Positions 11,829 to 23,485 are shown, counted from the stretch's first letter. The stretch: DNA of 64,000 bases from Actinernus sp. WN-2022 (GCA_030867875.1 JAOWCC010000019.1:106644047-106708046); one strand, 5' to 3'. Made by a program: numbers and translations. The notes: a model not told the origin generated them from the letters alone.

Positions 11829-12183
11829 GGTTTGTTGTCGAGTTCTCTTTTCGCAAGTTCGTAAACCGTAAATATCAGGCTCTGTATATAGCTTCCTCCT
11901 GCTCCGTTTTCAAAGTTATCGGCTCCTTCGCCTTAACCTTGGTTCCAGAGGTTTTCTAGAGAGAACACAGCTGCTCGCTTCTTTCTCCGCGGCTGGATAA
12001 AGGTACTTTGAAAACAGAGCAGGAGGAAGCTAGTATACTGTCAGAGCCTTTATTTTTTCTTAGAATTTAACAACCTGACCTGAGAATTGTGACCTGTACT
12101 TTAAACCTGCCGTTCTGGCTGTGCTTTCGACAGGTTTGGAAAGAGTATGATATTTACGGTAAAGAGAACTTGACAACGAACTG
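11829..12183. repeat. Inverted repeat pair
   Basis: GTTGTCGAGTTCTCTTT with CGTAAATATCAGGCTCTG and GCTTCCTCCTGCTCCG (about 11833-11915) is mirrored at about 12009-12183. It may be a degraded MITE with long terminal repeats. No gene is present. Confidence 0.5.
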
Positions 12184-12189
12184 TGATCA

Positions 12190-12925
12190 GTTTAATTCGC
12201 CACTGAAAAGTATTGTTGTCGAGCAAATTGCAGAGATGCAATCCGGCTATTGACTTCACGGCCGTTGAACTAGGAAATAATCAGAAATCCGCCTCAATAC
12301 ATTTATGCAACGGTCATCCATTTCTTTCGGCAAACATTAACTAAGATGGACTTCGAGTTGTCAGAGAAAGACGATCACAACATTTACCTGTGTACTTTGC
12401 ACTCGTAGTTTGTTTGTCTACGAGTGTTCCAGACAAAACAGTTTAGAGATTTTTTCGACCCTGTATTTATCTTTATGCGAGCTTAATTCTTTTAAGAAAG
12501 GAAGCAGCCGTTTGTGTGGCACCTGACTGCGGTGCTGGCGGCTTTATAATGAAGCAGCTTGTATTATTAAATGTATGTATTTCGGAGGATTTGCAAACTC
12601 TTTGAGAGACTGATGCCGGGGCGAACGCAACAAGCTAAAACCGAACTGTCTACATATATACCTAAAGTGGTACTGTCGCAGTCCTTTCCATGGAGAACTT
12701 TGAACACAAATAGCTGGTTTTATTGAAATTTCAGTATCTAAGAACCAATTGACAATTTTACTAGCATTTTGCATTGCATTTGACAGCGAGCGAAGTTTGT
12801 TTTGAATATTGCACGCATTTCAATCAAACCAAATCAAAATTGGCAGGCTGTCACACGTCGACTCCTATTGGTCAATTAAGAATGGGTTATAAGTTAACGG
12901 ATATCATGTGCGTGGTGGGCGTAAT
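12190..12925. other. Non-coding stretch, no recognised feature
   Basis: Short open frames only; none has recognisable motifs. The stretch lies inside the 8264-13329 inverted-repeat element. Confidence 0.35.
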
Positions 12926-12929
12926 TCAA

Positions 12930-13200
12930 AAACCAGGGGCTTTCGTGCAGGCGGTCTTTCAGATCTGCTTGTTCTCCCCCACCCCCCTCCATTTGTCATT
13001 CGATCCCAGGTCTCAATCACGCTCGGCCAATATGGCGGCCGCTTCGATGCGCGAAAAAGCACCCTCCACCGCCTGCAAGCAGGCTATCTCCAAAGCCATA
13101 TCAAGTCCGTTTGTATTGTCCGCCATTTGGCTTCTCCATGCAGATTCCACTAGACATTCCACGCATACCTCAGTTCTCAAAAAATAAAACCTTCGCTCTG
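12930..13200. pseudogene. RecQ-like gene 5' region, copy 3 (rearranged)
   Basis: On the + strand 12930-13085 repeats the 5' flank and start (MAAAS.., then KAPSTACKQA) seen in copy 2. At about 13085 it switches strand sense, so that 13085-13180 encodes MADNTNGLDMALE on the minus strand, mirroring copy 1. Two RecQ-like 5' fragments are thus fused head to tail in inverted sense. This is a rearrangement junction, not a gene. Confidence 0.5.
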
Positions 13201-13332
13201 ATTGGTCGAAATGAAATGACGTCAGGAACACGGTTTCTGCCAAAGTCCATCAGACGGTGAGGTGGGAGGAAGTGAGCGGACGACCTCGACCGTCTGAAAA
13301 TCAGGCTAGGCCTTAACATGCTTGAGTAGGTA

Positions 13333-13385
13333 AGGTTAATGTGTCTTCCCTCTGTAAATAAAGAATATTGTATTGTATTGCATTC
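13333..13385 (+). mobile_element. Retroelement 3' tail, right half, with (ATTGT)n
   Basis: GGTTAATGTGTCTTCC followed by AATAAAG and ATTGTATTGTATTG parallels 42074-42117. It completes the retroelement end interrupted at 8263. The pentanucleotide tail also marks the start of the tandem duplication that follows. Confidence 0.55.
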
Positions 13386-13389
13386 TTTC

Positions 13390-13615
13390 TACGGGAAGTG
13401 TCCCGCGAACGGGACACTTCCCGGGACACTTCCCGCTTGAAGTTGTCATTTGTCCCGGGAAGTGTCCCCTGGGGAAGTGTCCCGGGAAGTGTCCCGGGAA
13501 GTGTCCCCCAAAGTGGCATTTGTCCCGTGGGACAGGGAAGTGTCCCGGGAAGTGTCCCACAAGGTGGCATTTATCCCGCAGGGAAGGGAACTGTCCCGGG
13601 AGAGGGAACTATCCA
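13390..13615. repeat. GGGAAGTGTCCC array, copy 1
   Basis: The dodecamer GGGAAGTGTCCC and its complement occur about ten times. The left part is arranged as a hairpin (GGGAAGTGTCCCG..CGGGACACTTCCC). Open frames here in all three + frames (repeating REVS, GKCP and GSVP units) are artefacts of the repeat. Confidence 0.85.
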
Positions 13616-14432
13616 GGAGTTTGATTTGGATGATTGATTTATTAAAGTTTTTCGTTTTAATTTTGTCTCGTATTTTTCCTTTTTTATGGCATTCTCGAAG
13701 GGTTTATTAGACTGCAGATATTAGATATTTCATCAAAAAATCAAGGCATGAAAAAAACAATTTTCCAATCTCCCGTGGGGTTCAAACTCTTGACCATGTT
13801 CGACAATTTGAGAAAGACGTTTCACAAAAACTTGTTTTTGTTCAATTCGTATGAGTTATCGAAAATTTAGTCAAATTGTCACCCGCGTCGTTCATATTTT
13901 CTATTGACTATGATCAAATGATTTCAAAACAAATGATTTTTCCACATAATTACTTTATTTAAGTATTTCGGCCTCTCTCTCAAGCAAAACTACCCTTAAG
14001 GCTACTGGATACCGTTACGGCGCTAACGATTAAACAGCGCTTATATAATCTAACTGCTCTGTTCATGCACTGCTCTGTTCACTGCTCTGTTCATGTCAAC
14101 GGCTTTTATTTATTACGTAGCCTCTAAAACAACCAGAAGAAATAAAGCATAAACCAACTCTTCTAACAATGTGATGCATTTTCCTAAGATTATTATAGCA
14201 AAGCGAATGCAAATGCAGACATTACGGTCACGCCCGAAAGGGCATCTAACTCACCAAATACTAAATTCTGTAACAACATGATGCATCAGTTGCTGTGGCT
14301 TAGAATTCAAACACAGGCATTCCAAACACGTTAACAGCATCATTTGCGCGATTTTTTTAGCTCTCATTTTCGCACCCAAATGCATGGTTTAGCATTTGGG
14401 CAGAAGCCTGTGTTGCGCATCTTTCCCGAAGC

Positions 14433-14870
14433 TCAGCATGATTTTTCGGTTTTTCCTGTCCTGGATAATATTTCGTCTCCATTAGCTTTGTCCTCGCTGC
14501 CCTTGTCTTCTTCATTTTCCTCCCTCTTTCCTTTAGAGTTTTCGCTTTCCGATTCAGTACTATTCAGGTGAAATGTGGGATCCTTGCATTTTCCGTTATT
14601 CGCCTTAGCTGTTGTCTGCAACACAGCTAAGGCAGCAGACATGGCGGCCTTATAAGCTGCAGAGTGTTTGGGGTATTTAACGGGATGAGCTGTCAGGTGC
14701 TTGTCCACGCGATAAACTAGTTTCTTACATGATGGGCATGTCTTCCTGGGCTTTACGTCTTTGTTACTCTCCCCTGCTTTGATCCTGATCCTAATTTTCT
14801 TAGCGTACTTCTATGCTGGACCCCATATGCACTGTGATTCAGGTCTTTTACACTTGCGTCGCATTTTAAA
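14433..14870 (-). pseudogene. Zinc-finger protein relic, copy 1
   Basis: On the minus strand 14800-14433 encodes a basic stretch, then CPSCKKLVYRVDKHLTAHP. This is a C2H2-like finger (C-x2-C-x9-H-x3-H) followed by an alanine-rich helix and an acidic, serine-rich tail. The same frame continues upstream to about 14870, with one in-frame stop before it. Fingers of this form head some cnidarian proteins with recombinase-like domains, but no such domain is visible here. The same stop in both copies argues that it was already dead before the duplication. Confidence 0.45.
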
Positions 14871-15949
14871 CAGGGTTGAAACTTTCGTTTCGTTTTACGG
14901 GTCGCGGTTTGATAGTGGGACCTTGGTCATGACTGGAATGCCCCGCTTCAGGATTAACAGTTGTGATCAGGCTCTCGGCTCCCTGCTGCCAGTGGAATGA
15001 AAACTGTCTATCTTAATGAGCTCTCAGTCTTGTGATGGTATCCCCCAGTTCCTCGTACTTGAAAAAAGAAAGAATAGAAATGAATAATAATCGCATCGCA
15101 TCGCTAACAAGGACGAAACAGCTGTCCATGGTTGCCATACTGCACAGGTAATAGGATGACGCGCATGCGTGTGAGGTCGTAGACTGGTGTGTGTAAGACA
15201 GTGTTTGCAAAATGGCTTTTATTTCCTATAAATAAAGGACTGAATCAGTTGTCACAAGATACAGATACTAGTAGCAGTGGACCGGGGGGGAGGGGCGGGG
15301 GCAAAATCCTTAAAAGAACAAGTATCACATGAATAAATTCTCACCTCCTTGACTTGGTCTAAACGTTTCTGACAGTCGGGAGCGACGGTGTAGAAATAAG
15401 TGAGGATTTTCTTGCTCGACAGGCAGGCTGAAACTTGCAGAGAACATCTAAAACTAAACAAAATTGTATAACTTATATTAACTTTAAGCTAATATTATCA
15501 ACAGGCCAGTTGGCGTATCGCGAAAACACAACAAAGATGCGATGCGATTCTGATTTCATATAAAATATCCAAACAGCTAATGACAAAAATAGCTCCATAG
15601 TATGTGTAAAATACTAGATCGAATTATGTTTTGCTAAAATTGATGTAGAGATTGGGATAATATGTCTTACCTCGTGAAACGACGGCATCACTGGCGAAGC
15701 CGAGAAATACAGATTGGAGAGAAGTAAGCATTGCCTCGTGCATCTGTTCGAAACGGATCGGGACATCGCTGGATTCCCGGATTTCACGGAACCACGTCCA
15801 GTAGCGCGTACACGTCCATGGTTATAATTTTGAAGAAAATACACCAAAACCTAACTTTACGCACATGCATGCTAAAAATCCTTTAATCTAAGATGCATAA
15901 ACCGAATATTCAGCCTTTCCATGGCAGAAATATATAATGATAAAATGTC

Positions 15950-16309
15950 CGAAGACTACTGTAATGCTGATCAAATACAACGCTTGTCGAGGTTTATACG
16001 ATATTTCGGCTGCCCAGTACCAGCCTTCTTCAGGTTTGTTTTACATTGGAGGTCACAAATGGATACAAGGCTTATATAAATTGTTAATTACGTAACTATG
16101 AGCGGAAATTACAAAATCGATGACATATGTTTTATACAATAGTAACACATAAAAGGAAATTACGAAATAGGTTTGAAAAGATTTTGCAGATCCGAATATC
16201 AGCCGACAATAAAAGTCAAACGGTGAAATTACATTTCATCACGTCTATTCCTTCCGAGTGGTTCGAGGGTTTTAGCTTTATAGATGATATGGCGCTATAT
16301 AAATATGGC

Positions 16310-16393
<84 letters not shown>

Positions 16394-16770
16394 CGCGTTT
16401 AGAAAGGAATAAGGAGCATGTCAGTACTAGAATGGTTAGGGCTGAGAAAATGTTCAGAAACGGCTGTAGGTTTAGATTTGATATTAGATTTATCTACAGG
16501 TCGTCTGTGTTCGTTAAAACGATATTTGAGGCATCGTTTTGTTTCTCCGATGTATTGTGAATTACAAAATGTACAGTAGTGACATTGAACCATGTAAATT
16601 AGGTTTTTAGTATTACATGTAATGTGAGATTTGATATGGTGAGTTTCGCCAGTAGAAGAAAAAGTGTATCGAGTGAGGCTATGTTTGATGTAAGGGCAGG
16701 TAATGCAGTTTTTTTACCGCAGCGATAAGAGCCGGGTGGCAGTGGAGAGGTGTTAGTAGTGTAGAAATAT
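15950..16770 (-). mobile_element. Penelope-like element 3' part (GIY-YIG endonuclease)
   Basis: The minus-strand translation across about 16770-16400 gives CITCPYIKHSLTRYTFSSTG, then NTKNLIYMVQCHYC, then QYIGETKRCLKYRFNEHRRP and a final HFLSPNHSSTDMLLIPF. This is the Cys-rich linker and GIY-YIG domain of Penelope-like retroelements, here with Q-Y-I-G as the YIG half. A short retroposon with an (ATT)n tail is inserted just downstream, after which the 3' UTR continues to about 15950 (CAGCCGAAATATCGTATAAA on the minus strand). The reverse transcriptase is missing, so it is a 5'-truncated copy. Confidence 0.82.
16311..16393 (+). repeat. (ATT)n microsatellite, retroposon tail
   Basis: About 27 ATT units follow GGCGCTATATAAATATGGCC. 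That combination looks like the 3' end of a retroposon with an ATT tail, inserted into the Penelope-like element. Confidence 0.8.
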
Positions 16771-16972
16771 AGTCCATGCCACCTTGGTTGAGCCAAAAAA
16801 AAATGAAAAAAATGCCATTTTAACAATTTTCTCAAATAGCGCTTGCATTAATCAGATGAGGCACATCTTAATCAGATTCATCAGATGCTAAAATGGCTTA
16901 TTAAAACTGCTAAAATATATGAGAATATTGCTTTCGCACATTTGAAACCTTGGAATGGACCACTGGATTCCT

Positions 16973-17092
16973 GGGCCGGGTTGTTCAAAGCCCGATTAGT
17001 GCTAATCCAGGGTTAATTTCCATGACAACCAATAGGTTCTGTGCAGAGTTAATCCAGGATTAACACTAATCGGGCTTTGAACAACCCGGCCC
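16973..17092. mobile_element. 120-bp palindromic MITE (GGGCCGGG family), copy 1
   Basis: The ends GGGCCGGGTTGTTCAAAGCC and their complement form long inverted repeats around a short centre. Copy 2 of the duplication has the empty site at about 21177 (GGATTCCTGGATTTT), which shows the exact insertion between CCT and GG, with a duplicated T or CT. Related copies lie at 58161-58280 and 30911-31048. Confidence 0.88.
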
Positions 17093-18500
17093 TGGATTTT
17101 AAGGAATCGTGTGCAAAAATTACGGTAAATATGTTCAAAATATATTCCTTGGAAACGGCATTTTCCCTTCAGTTTTTACAGAATCTTACTCAGAGCCTTA
17201 TAAAGTATCAATATTGCACTTTTTGCCCAACTGCTTTCCGTTGCCATGGTAACACTTTTTCGTGTTTCGGACGAGAATTTCTATAGAGAAAAGGTCAAAA
17301 TCTAAATTTTAACACATTCATGCCAATAAACTTTCATTTAAGATGCAAAAACCGATTTTTTAGCTATTTCCATGGTTTTGCTGAATTTTAGCTATAATTC
17401 CTCGCCACCTTACTTGTGCGTATATGCAAAAACTCTCAAACTTCAAAAATTCGCAAAACACCTAAAAATCGCTAAAACCAAGTGAAACTAAGCAGATGTG
17501 TTTATTTTAATTATTTCTATTTAATGATTAAACAAAATTGACAAGGGAGAGTTATTAGGGGGTTGTCATGGTAACCAGCCTATATTTTATCACGCGATAC
17601 CCCCCCTTTTGTCATCAGTGTCGCTAAAATAAAATTATATTCCAAACGACGTGCAATATTGATGGCTACTCAAACTGAAGTTTTCGATTTCCAATTGTTT
17701 AAATTTTTTGCAAAAAATGACTTCAAAGTTAGCGGGAAGTGTCCCGCGAGCAAACTAGAAAAACATCGCTAAAATTGTTAAAAATGAATCTACCACTAAA
17801 ATATTTTAGAAGCCTACATGCTTTACCTTTCGACTTGATTCCTGGAGATATCTGCTCTAACGGACAGCGTTTTAGAGAATTAAAGTGATTTTTGTTTCCG
17901 AGGGACACTTCCCACTTCTCGTACTTGTTGGGGCAGATTTCGGAAAAACTGCGAAAATTCCACCCAGGAGCATTTTGAAAGGCTAAAACTTCACAGACAT
18001 ACAAACCAAGCTATACTGCCGTTAGTATATGAAAATGAAACGTTTATCTCAAGTAATCTGGAAGTTATAATCATTCGAACTTTTTTGAGATGATTTTTTT
18101 TTGTAAGAAGTGCACCAGGTCTCGTTGCGGACTCAGACATATACTGGACTTTCTTTCCAAAATGTCGAATGGCATTGTCCCGAGGCGTAAATAAGCTCCG
18201 TTACAGCCTGTGTTACTTGTAAAAGTGCTGATTTAAGTGTGTATTTTGCTCTGAAAGTTTCGAGAATTTGAATTAAAATTTCGAGTTTTAGAACGACTAT
18301 CGGGAAATGTCTCGCGAAAAATAGGTTTTTGTTTAAAAAATATATTTGCCATTGTCCAAGAAATAAGAAAAGTATACACATGAAAATTCGCATAGATAAG
18401 CTACTTATGACTACATTTGAAGATAATTGAACGATAAATGTAGACATATTTAGAAGAATAGCTAATACAAAATCGCGGGACAAAAAGTTGGCATTAGACA
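17093..18500. other. Non-coding part of the tandem duplication
   Basis: No recognised gene. The sequence is nearly repeated at 21181-22590. Minus-strand open frames at 17729-18004 and from about 18505 down to 18133 match nothing I know and have equivalents in the other copy. Confidence 0.4.
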
Positions 18501-18506
18501 CAGGTG

Positions 18507-18602
18507 TATTGTATTGTATTGTATTGTATTGTATTGTATTGTATTGTATTGTATTGTATTGTATTGTATTGTATTGTATTGTATTGTATTGTATTGTATT
18601 GT
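18507..18602. repeat. (ATTGT)n pentanucleotide microsatellite
   Basis: About 19 ATTGT units separate the two duplication copies. A shorter run (about 6 units) ends copy 2 near 22590-22618, and a run of about 3 begins copy 1. It is a likely site of unequal crossing over. Confidence 0.9.
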
Positions 18603-21600
18603 TTCTACGGGAAGTGTCCCGCGAACGGGACACTTCCCGGGACACTTCCCGCTTGAAGTTGTCATTTGTACCGGTGTCCCCTGGGGAAGTGTGCCGGGAA
18701 GTGTCCCGGAAAGTGTCCCCCAAGGTGGCATTTGTCCCGCAGGGAAGGGAACTGTCCCGGGAGAGGGAACGTTTTTCGTTTTAATTTTGTCTCGTATTTT
18801 TTCCTTTTTTATGGCATTCTCGAAGGGTTTATTAGACTGCAGATATTAGATATTTCATCAAAAATTCAAGGCATGAATTTTTTTTCCAATCTCCCGTGGG
18901 GTTCAAACTCTTGACCATGTTCGCCAATTTGAGAAAGACGGTTTCACAAAACTTGTTTTTGTTCAATTCGTATGAGTTATCGGAAATTTAGTCAAATTGT
19001 CAACCGCGTCGTTCATATTTTCTATTGACTATGATCAAATGATTTCAAAACAAATGATTTTTCCACATAATTACTTTATTTAAGTATTTCGGCCTCTCTC
19101 AAGCAAAACTACCCTTAAGGCTACTGGATACCGTTACGGCGCTAACGATTAAACAGCGCTTATATAATCTAACTGCTCTGTTCATGCACTGCTCTGTTCA
19201 CTGCTCTGTTCATGTCAACGGCTTTTATTTATTACGTAGCCTCTAAAACAACCAGAAGAAATAAAGCATAAACCAACTCTTCTAACAATGTGATGCATTT
19301 TCCTAAGATTATTATAGCAAAGCGAATGCAAATGCAGACATTACGGTCACGCCCGAAAGGGCATCTAACTCACCAAATACTAAATTCTGTAACAACATGC
19401 TGCATCAGTTACTGTGGCTTAGAATGCAAACACAGGCATTCCAAACACGTTAACGGCATCATTTGCGCGATTTTTTAGCTCTCATTTTCGCACCCAAATG
19501 CATGGTTTAGCATTTGGGCAGAAGCCTGTGTTGCGCATCTTTCCCGAAGCTCAGCATGATTTTTCGGTTTTTCCTGTCCTGGATAATATTTCGTCTCCAT
19601 TAGCTTTGTCCTCGCTGCCCTTGTCTTCTTCATTTTCCTCCCTCTTTCCTTTAGAGTTTTCGCTTTCCGATTCAGTACTATTCAGGTGAAATGTGGGATC
19701 CTTGCATTTTCCGTTATTCGCCTTAGCTGTTGTCTGCAACACAGCTAAGGCAGCAGACATGGCGGCCTTATAAGCTGCAGAGTGTTTGGGGTATTTAACG
19801 GGATGAGCGGCTGTCAGGTGCTTGTCCAAGCGATAAACTAGTTTCTTACATGATGGGCATGTCTTCCTGGGCTTTACGTCTTTGTTACTCTCCCCTGCTT
19901 TGATCCTGATCCTAATTTTCTTAGCGTACTTCTATGCTGGACCCCATATGCACTGTGATTCAGGTCTTTTACACTTGCGTCGCATTTTAAACAGGGTTGA
20001 AGCTTTCGTTTGGTTTTCCGGGTCGTGGTTTGATAGTGGGACCTTGGTCATGACTGGAATGCCCCGCTTCAGGATTAACAGTTGTGATCAGGCTCTCGGC
20101 TCCCTGCTGCCAGTGGAATGAAAACTGCCTATCTTAATGAGCTCTCAGTCTTGTGATGGTATCCCCCAGTTCCTCGTACTTGAAAAAAGAAAGAATAGAA
20201 ATGAATAATAATCGCATCGCATCGCTAACAAGGACGAAACAGCTGTCCATGGTTGGCATACTGCACGGGTAATAGGATGACGCGCATGCGTGTGAGGTCG
20301 TAGACTGGTGCGTGTAAGACAGTGTTTGCAAAATGGCTTTTATTTGCTATAAATAAAGGACTGCATCAGTTGTCACAAGATACAGATACTAGTAGCAGTG
20401 GACCGGAGGGGAGGGGCGGGGGCAAAATCCTTAAAAGAACAAGTATCACATGAATAAATTCTCACATAGCTCCTTGACTTGGTCTAAAAGTTTCTGACAG
20501 TCAGGAGCGACGGTGTAGAAATAAGTGAGGATATTCTTGCTCGACAGGCAGGCTGGAACTTGCAGAGAAGATCTAAAACTAAACGAAATTGTATAACTTA
20601 TATTAACTTTAAGCTAATATTATCAACAGGCCAGTTGGCGTATCGCAAAAACCGGCAAGTACTTACAGATACAACAAAGTGCGATGCGATTCTGATTTCA
20701 TATAAAATATCCAAACAGCTAATGACAAAAATAGCTCCATAGTATGTGTAAAATACTAGATCAAATTATGTTTTGCTAATATTGATGTAGAGACTGCGAT
20801 AATATGTATTACCTCGTGAAACGACGGCATCACTGGCGAAGAGACTGAATACAGATTGGAGAGAAGTAAGCATTGCCTCGTGCATCAGTTCGAAACGGAT
20901 CGAGGCATCGCTGGATTCCCGGATTTCACGGAACCGCCAGTAGAAGAAAAAGTGTATTGAGTGAGGCCATGTTTGATGTAAGGGCAGGTAATGCAGCCTC
21001 TAGCCAAAAAAAAATGAAAAAAAAACCCATTTTAACAATTTTCTATAGCGCTTGCATTAATCAGATGAGGCACATCTTAATCAGATTCATCAGATGCTAA
21101 TATGGCTTATCGAAACTGCTAAAATGTGATATGAGAATATTGCTTTCGCACATTTGAAACCTCAGAATGGACCACTGGATTCCTGGATTTTAAGGAATTC
21201 TTGTGCAAAAAATTCGGTAAATATGTTCAAAATATCTTCCTTGAAACAGTTTTTCCCCAGTTTTTACTGAATCTTACTCAGAGCCTTATAAAGTATCAAT
21301 ATTGCACTTTTTGCCCAACTGCTTTCCGTTGCCATGGTAACACTTTTTCGTGTTTCGGACGAGAATTTCTATAGAGAAAAGGTCAAAATCTAATTTTAAC
21401 ACATTCATGCTAATAAACTTTCATTTAAGATGCAAAAACCGAATTTTTAGCTATTTCCATGGTTTTGGTGAATTTTAGCTATAACTCCTCGCCACCTTAC
21501 TTGTGCGTATATGCAAAAACTCTCAAACTTCAAAAATTCGCAAAATACCCCAAAATCGCTAAAACCAAGTGAAACTTAGCAGATGTGTTTATTTTAATTA

Positions 21601-22620
21601 TTTCTATTTAATGATTAAACAAAATTGACAAGGGAGAGTTATTAGGGGGTTGTCATGGTAACCAGCCTATATTGTATCACACGATACCCCCTTTTGTCAT
21701 CAGTGTCGCTAAAATAATTTTATTCCAAACGACGTGCAATATTGATGGCTATCAAACTGAAGTTTTCGATTTCCAATTGTTTCAATGTTTTGCAAAAAAT
21801 AACTTCAAAGTTAGCAGGAAGTGTCCCGCGAGCAAACTAGAAAAACATCGCTAAAATTGTTAAAAATGAATCTACCACTACAATATTTTAGAAGCCTACA
21901 TGCTTTACCTTTCGACATGATCCCTGAAGATATCTGCTCTAACGGACAGCGTTTTAGAGAATTAAAGTGATTTTTGTTTCCGAGGGACACTTCCCGCTTC
22001 TCGTACTTGTTGGGGCAGATTTCGGAAAAACTGCGAAAATTCCATCCAGGAGCATTTTGAAAGGCTAAAACTTCACAGACACACAAACCAAGCTATGATG
22101 CTGTTAGTATATGAAAATGAAATGTTTATCTCAAGTAATCTGGAAGTTATAATCATTCGAACTTTTTTGAGATGATTTTTTTTTGTAAGAAGTGCACCAG
22201 GTCTCGTTGCGGACTCAGACATATACTGGACTTTCTTTCCAAAATGTCGAATGGCATTGTCCCGAGGCGTAAATGAGCTCCGTTACAGCCTGTGTTACTT
22301 GTAAAAGTGCTGATTTAAGTGTGTATTTTGCTCTGAAAGTTTCGAGAATTTGAATTAAAATTTCGAGTTTTAGAACGACTATCGGGAAATGTCTCGCGAA
22401 AAATAGGTTTTTGTTTAAAAAATATATTTGCCATTGTCCAAGAAATAAAAAAAGTATACACATGAAAATTCGCATAGATAAGCTACTTATGACTAAATTT
22501 GAAGATAATTGAACGATAAATGTAGACATTTTTCGAAGAATAGCTAATACAAAATCGCGGGACAAAAAGTTGGCATTAGGCACAGGTGTATTGTATTGTA
22601 TTGTATTGTATTGTATTGTA
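18600..22620. repeat. Tandem segmental duplication, copy 2
   Basis: This direct repeat of 13385-18600 begins with a shorter GGGAAGTGTCCC array (18609-18765). It carries the same zinc-finger relic (19551-19990, minus) and the same downstream sequence. Relative to copy 1 it lacks 15794-16647 (854 bp of the Penelope region, joined at about 20934) and the MITE at 16973. Copy 2 ends in (ATTGT)n just before the CDK10 first exon, so the duplication reaches the CDK10 promoter region. Confidence 0.85.
19551..19990 (-). pseudogene. Zinc-finger protein relic, copy 2
   Basis: Nearly identical to 14433-14870 and with the same CPSCKKLVYR.DKHLTA core. Here two extra residues follow (AAHPVK instead of AHPVK), an in-frame 3-bp difference, and the arginine-valine before DKH is changed. 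It retains the same upstream stop. Confidence 0.45.
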
Positions 22621-22715
22621 GTCTTCGGACTTGGTAATGTCGCTAAGATAGCACAGGCAACCCAAACTAGTATGGTGCTTATGGTACCCAGGCTGCCCAA
22701 ACACACGCGTCCAAC

Positions 22716-23485
22716 ATGGCCGACAACGCAGGACTAATGGCAGAAATGGTAAGTGGATAGCTTATTTTACGGTAACTCTTAAGAGTAGACGGCATGGCTA
22801 ATTGACCAAAAAATTGCGGTTTGATTTTAGAATTAAACTGGTTCGCTTCTCTCATGAGTCAAGACTTGAATATACAGATCATGTGATGTCTCTTGGGAGA
22901 CGCGACGTTAATATACACTAATCCAGAACTAATGCAGGTTGAAAACTACAACAAAATTTGACGTATTATCAGCTTATGGTTGCCAACTAATATGACAGAC
23001 CTAATTGAATCGCCGCCATGTTGGTGGAAGTTAACAAAAGATTCAACATGGCCTCCTGTTATTTGAATCTCTGGGGATTGGTTGCGGGTAATACTAAATG
23101 CACTTCTATTCCAGGTGCACTAGACCTAGCCCTTCATGTAGGAACCCATGACAGAAAGTATACCTACCTACTACCATATATTGGCCTATACTGCCATATA
23201 CCCGGGGCCATATAGTGCAAGTCAGCAATTCGCTTCCTTCAATGTTGCTGCAATTATACAGATAACCTGATTAAGCCCTTGAGAAATGTTTCTTTGTTTC
23301 CCTTTATCCCGAGGGAAAATTCATAAATTTATATTTAAAAAATTAAATTAATAACTTTATTAAAGTGTCTAAAGGTATTTAGCAAAAGGCTGCTAATTGG
23401 GGACGCAACTCCACAGTAATTAAACTGCAGTGTATGTTGGTTGACACTCCATCTTCCTTTTCACTCCTAGGCTGCTAAAGACTGA
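22716..23485 (+). promoter_or_regulatory. CDK10 5' exon with an in-frame upstream ORF (spliced)
   Basis: The ATG at 22716 opens 11 codons (MADNAGLMAEM) ending exactly at a strong donor (GTAAGT at 22749). A good acceptor, TCACTCCTAG, ends at 23470. Splicing adds GCT GCT AAA GAC TGA, so the short ORF stops at 23485. It lies in the same frame as CDK10, 33 bases before the main ATG. I infer a 15-codon uORF that may lower or condition translation of the kinase. A weaker acceptor at 23500 would instead fuse the peptide to CDK10. RNA evidence would decide. Confidence 0.55.

Larger units (their letters stand above)
8264..13329. mobile_element. 5-kb inverted-repeat element carrying RecQ-like gene fragments
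   Basis: The ends CTACTCAAGCATGTTAA (8264-8280) and TTAACATGCTTGAGTAG (13313-13329) are inverted. Once a 603-bp MITE is subtracted from the left arm, the inverted arms continue inward: 8888-9110 pairs with 13085-13312, including the start of a RecQ-like coding exon. The interior holds a LINE fragment, a third RecQ-like fragment and two further inverted repeats. No transposase is seen, so it would be non-autonomous. An alternative is a rearranged host locus with an inverted duplication. The retroelement 3' end seen on both sides supports insertion. Confidence 0.6.
13365..18600. repeat. Tandem segmental duplication, copy 1
   Basis: From the GGGAAGTGTCCC array to the (ATTGT)n at 18507, this segment is repeated in direct orientation at 18600-22620 with high identity. 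It contains a zinc-finger relic, a Penelope-like fragment, an ATT-tailed retroposon and a 120-bp MITE. Copy 2 lacks the MITE and 854 bp of the Penelope region, so the copies have diverged by separate events. No functional gene is supported. Isolated GGGAAGTGTCCC motifs also occur near 17736 and 17902. Confidence 0.85.

Noticed and set aside
13313..13710. Overlapping open frames with GKCPGKCP, GSVPGSVP and REVSREVS repeats
   Set aside because: All frames are open across the GGGAAGTGTCCC array; a repeat artefact.
18890..18935. tRNA T-arm-like GGGGTTCAAACTC
   Set aside because: No matching acceptor, D-arm or anticodon arm, and the stem bases around it do not pair.
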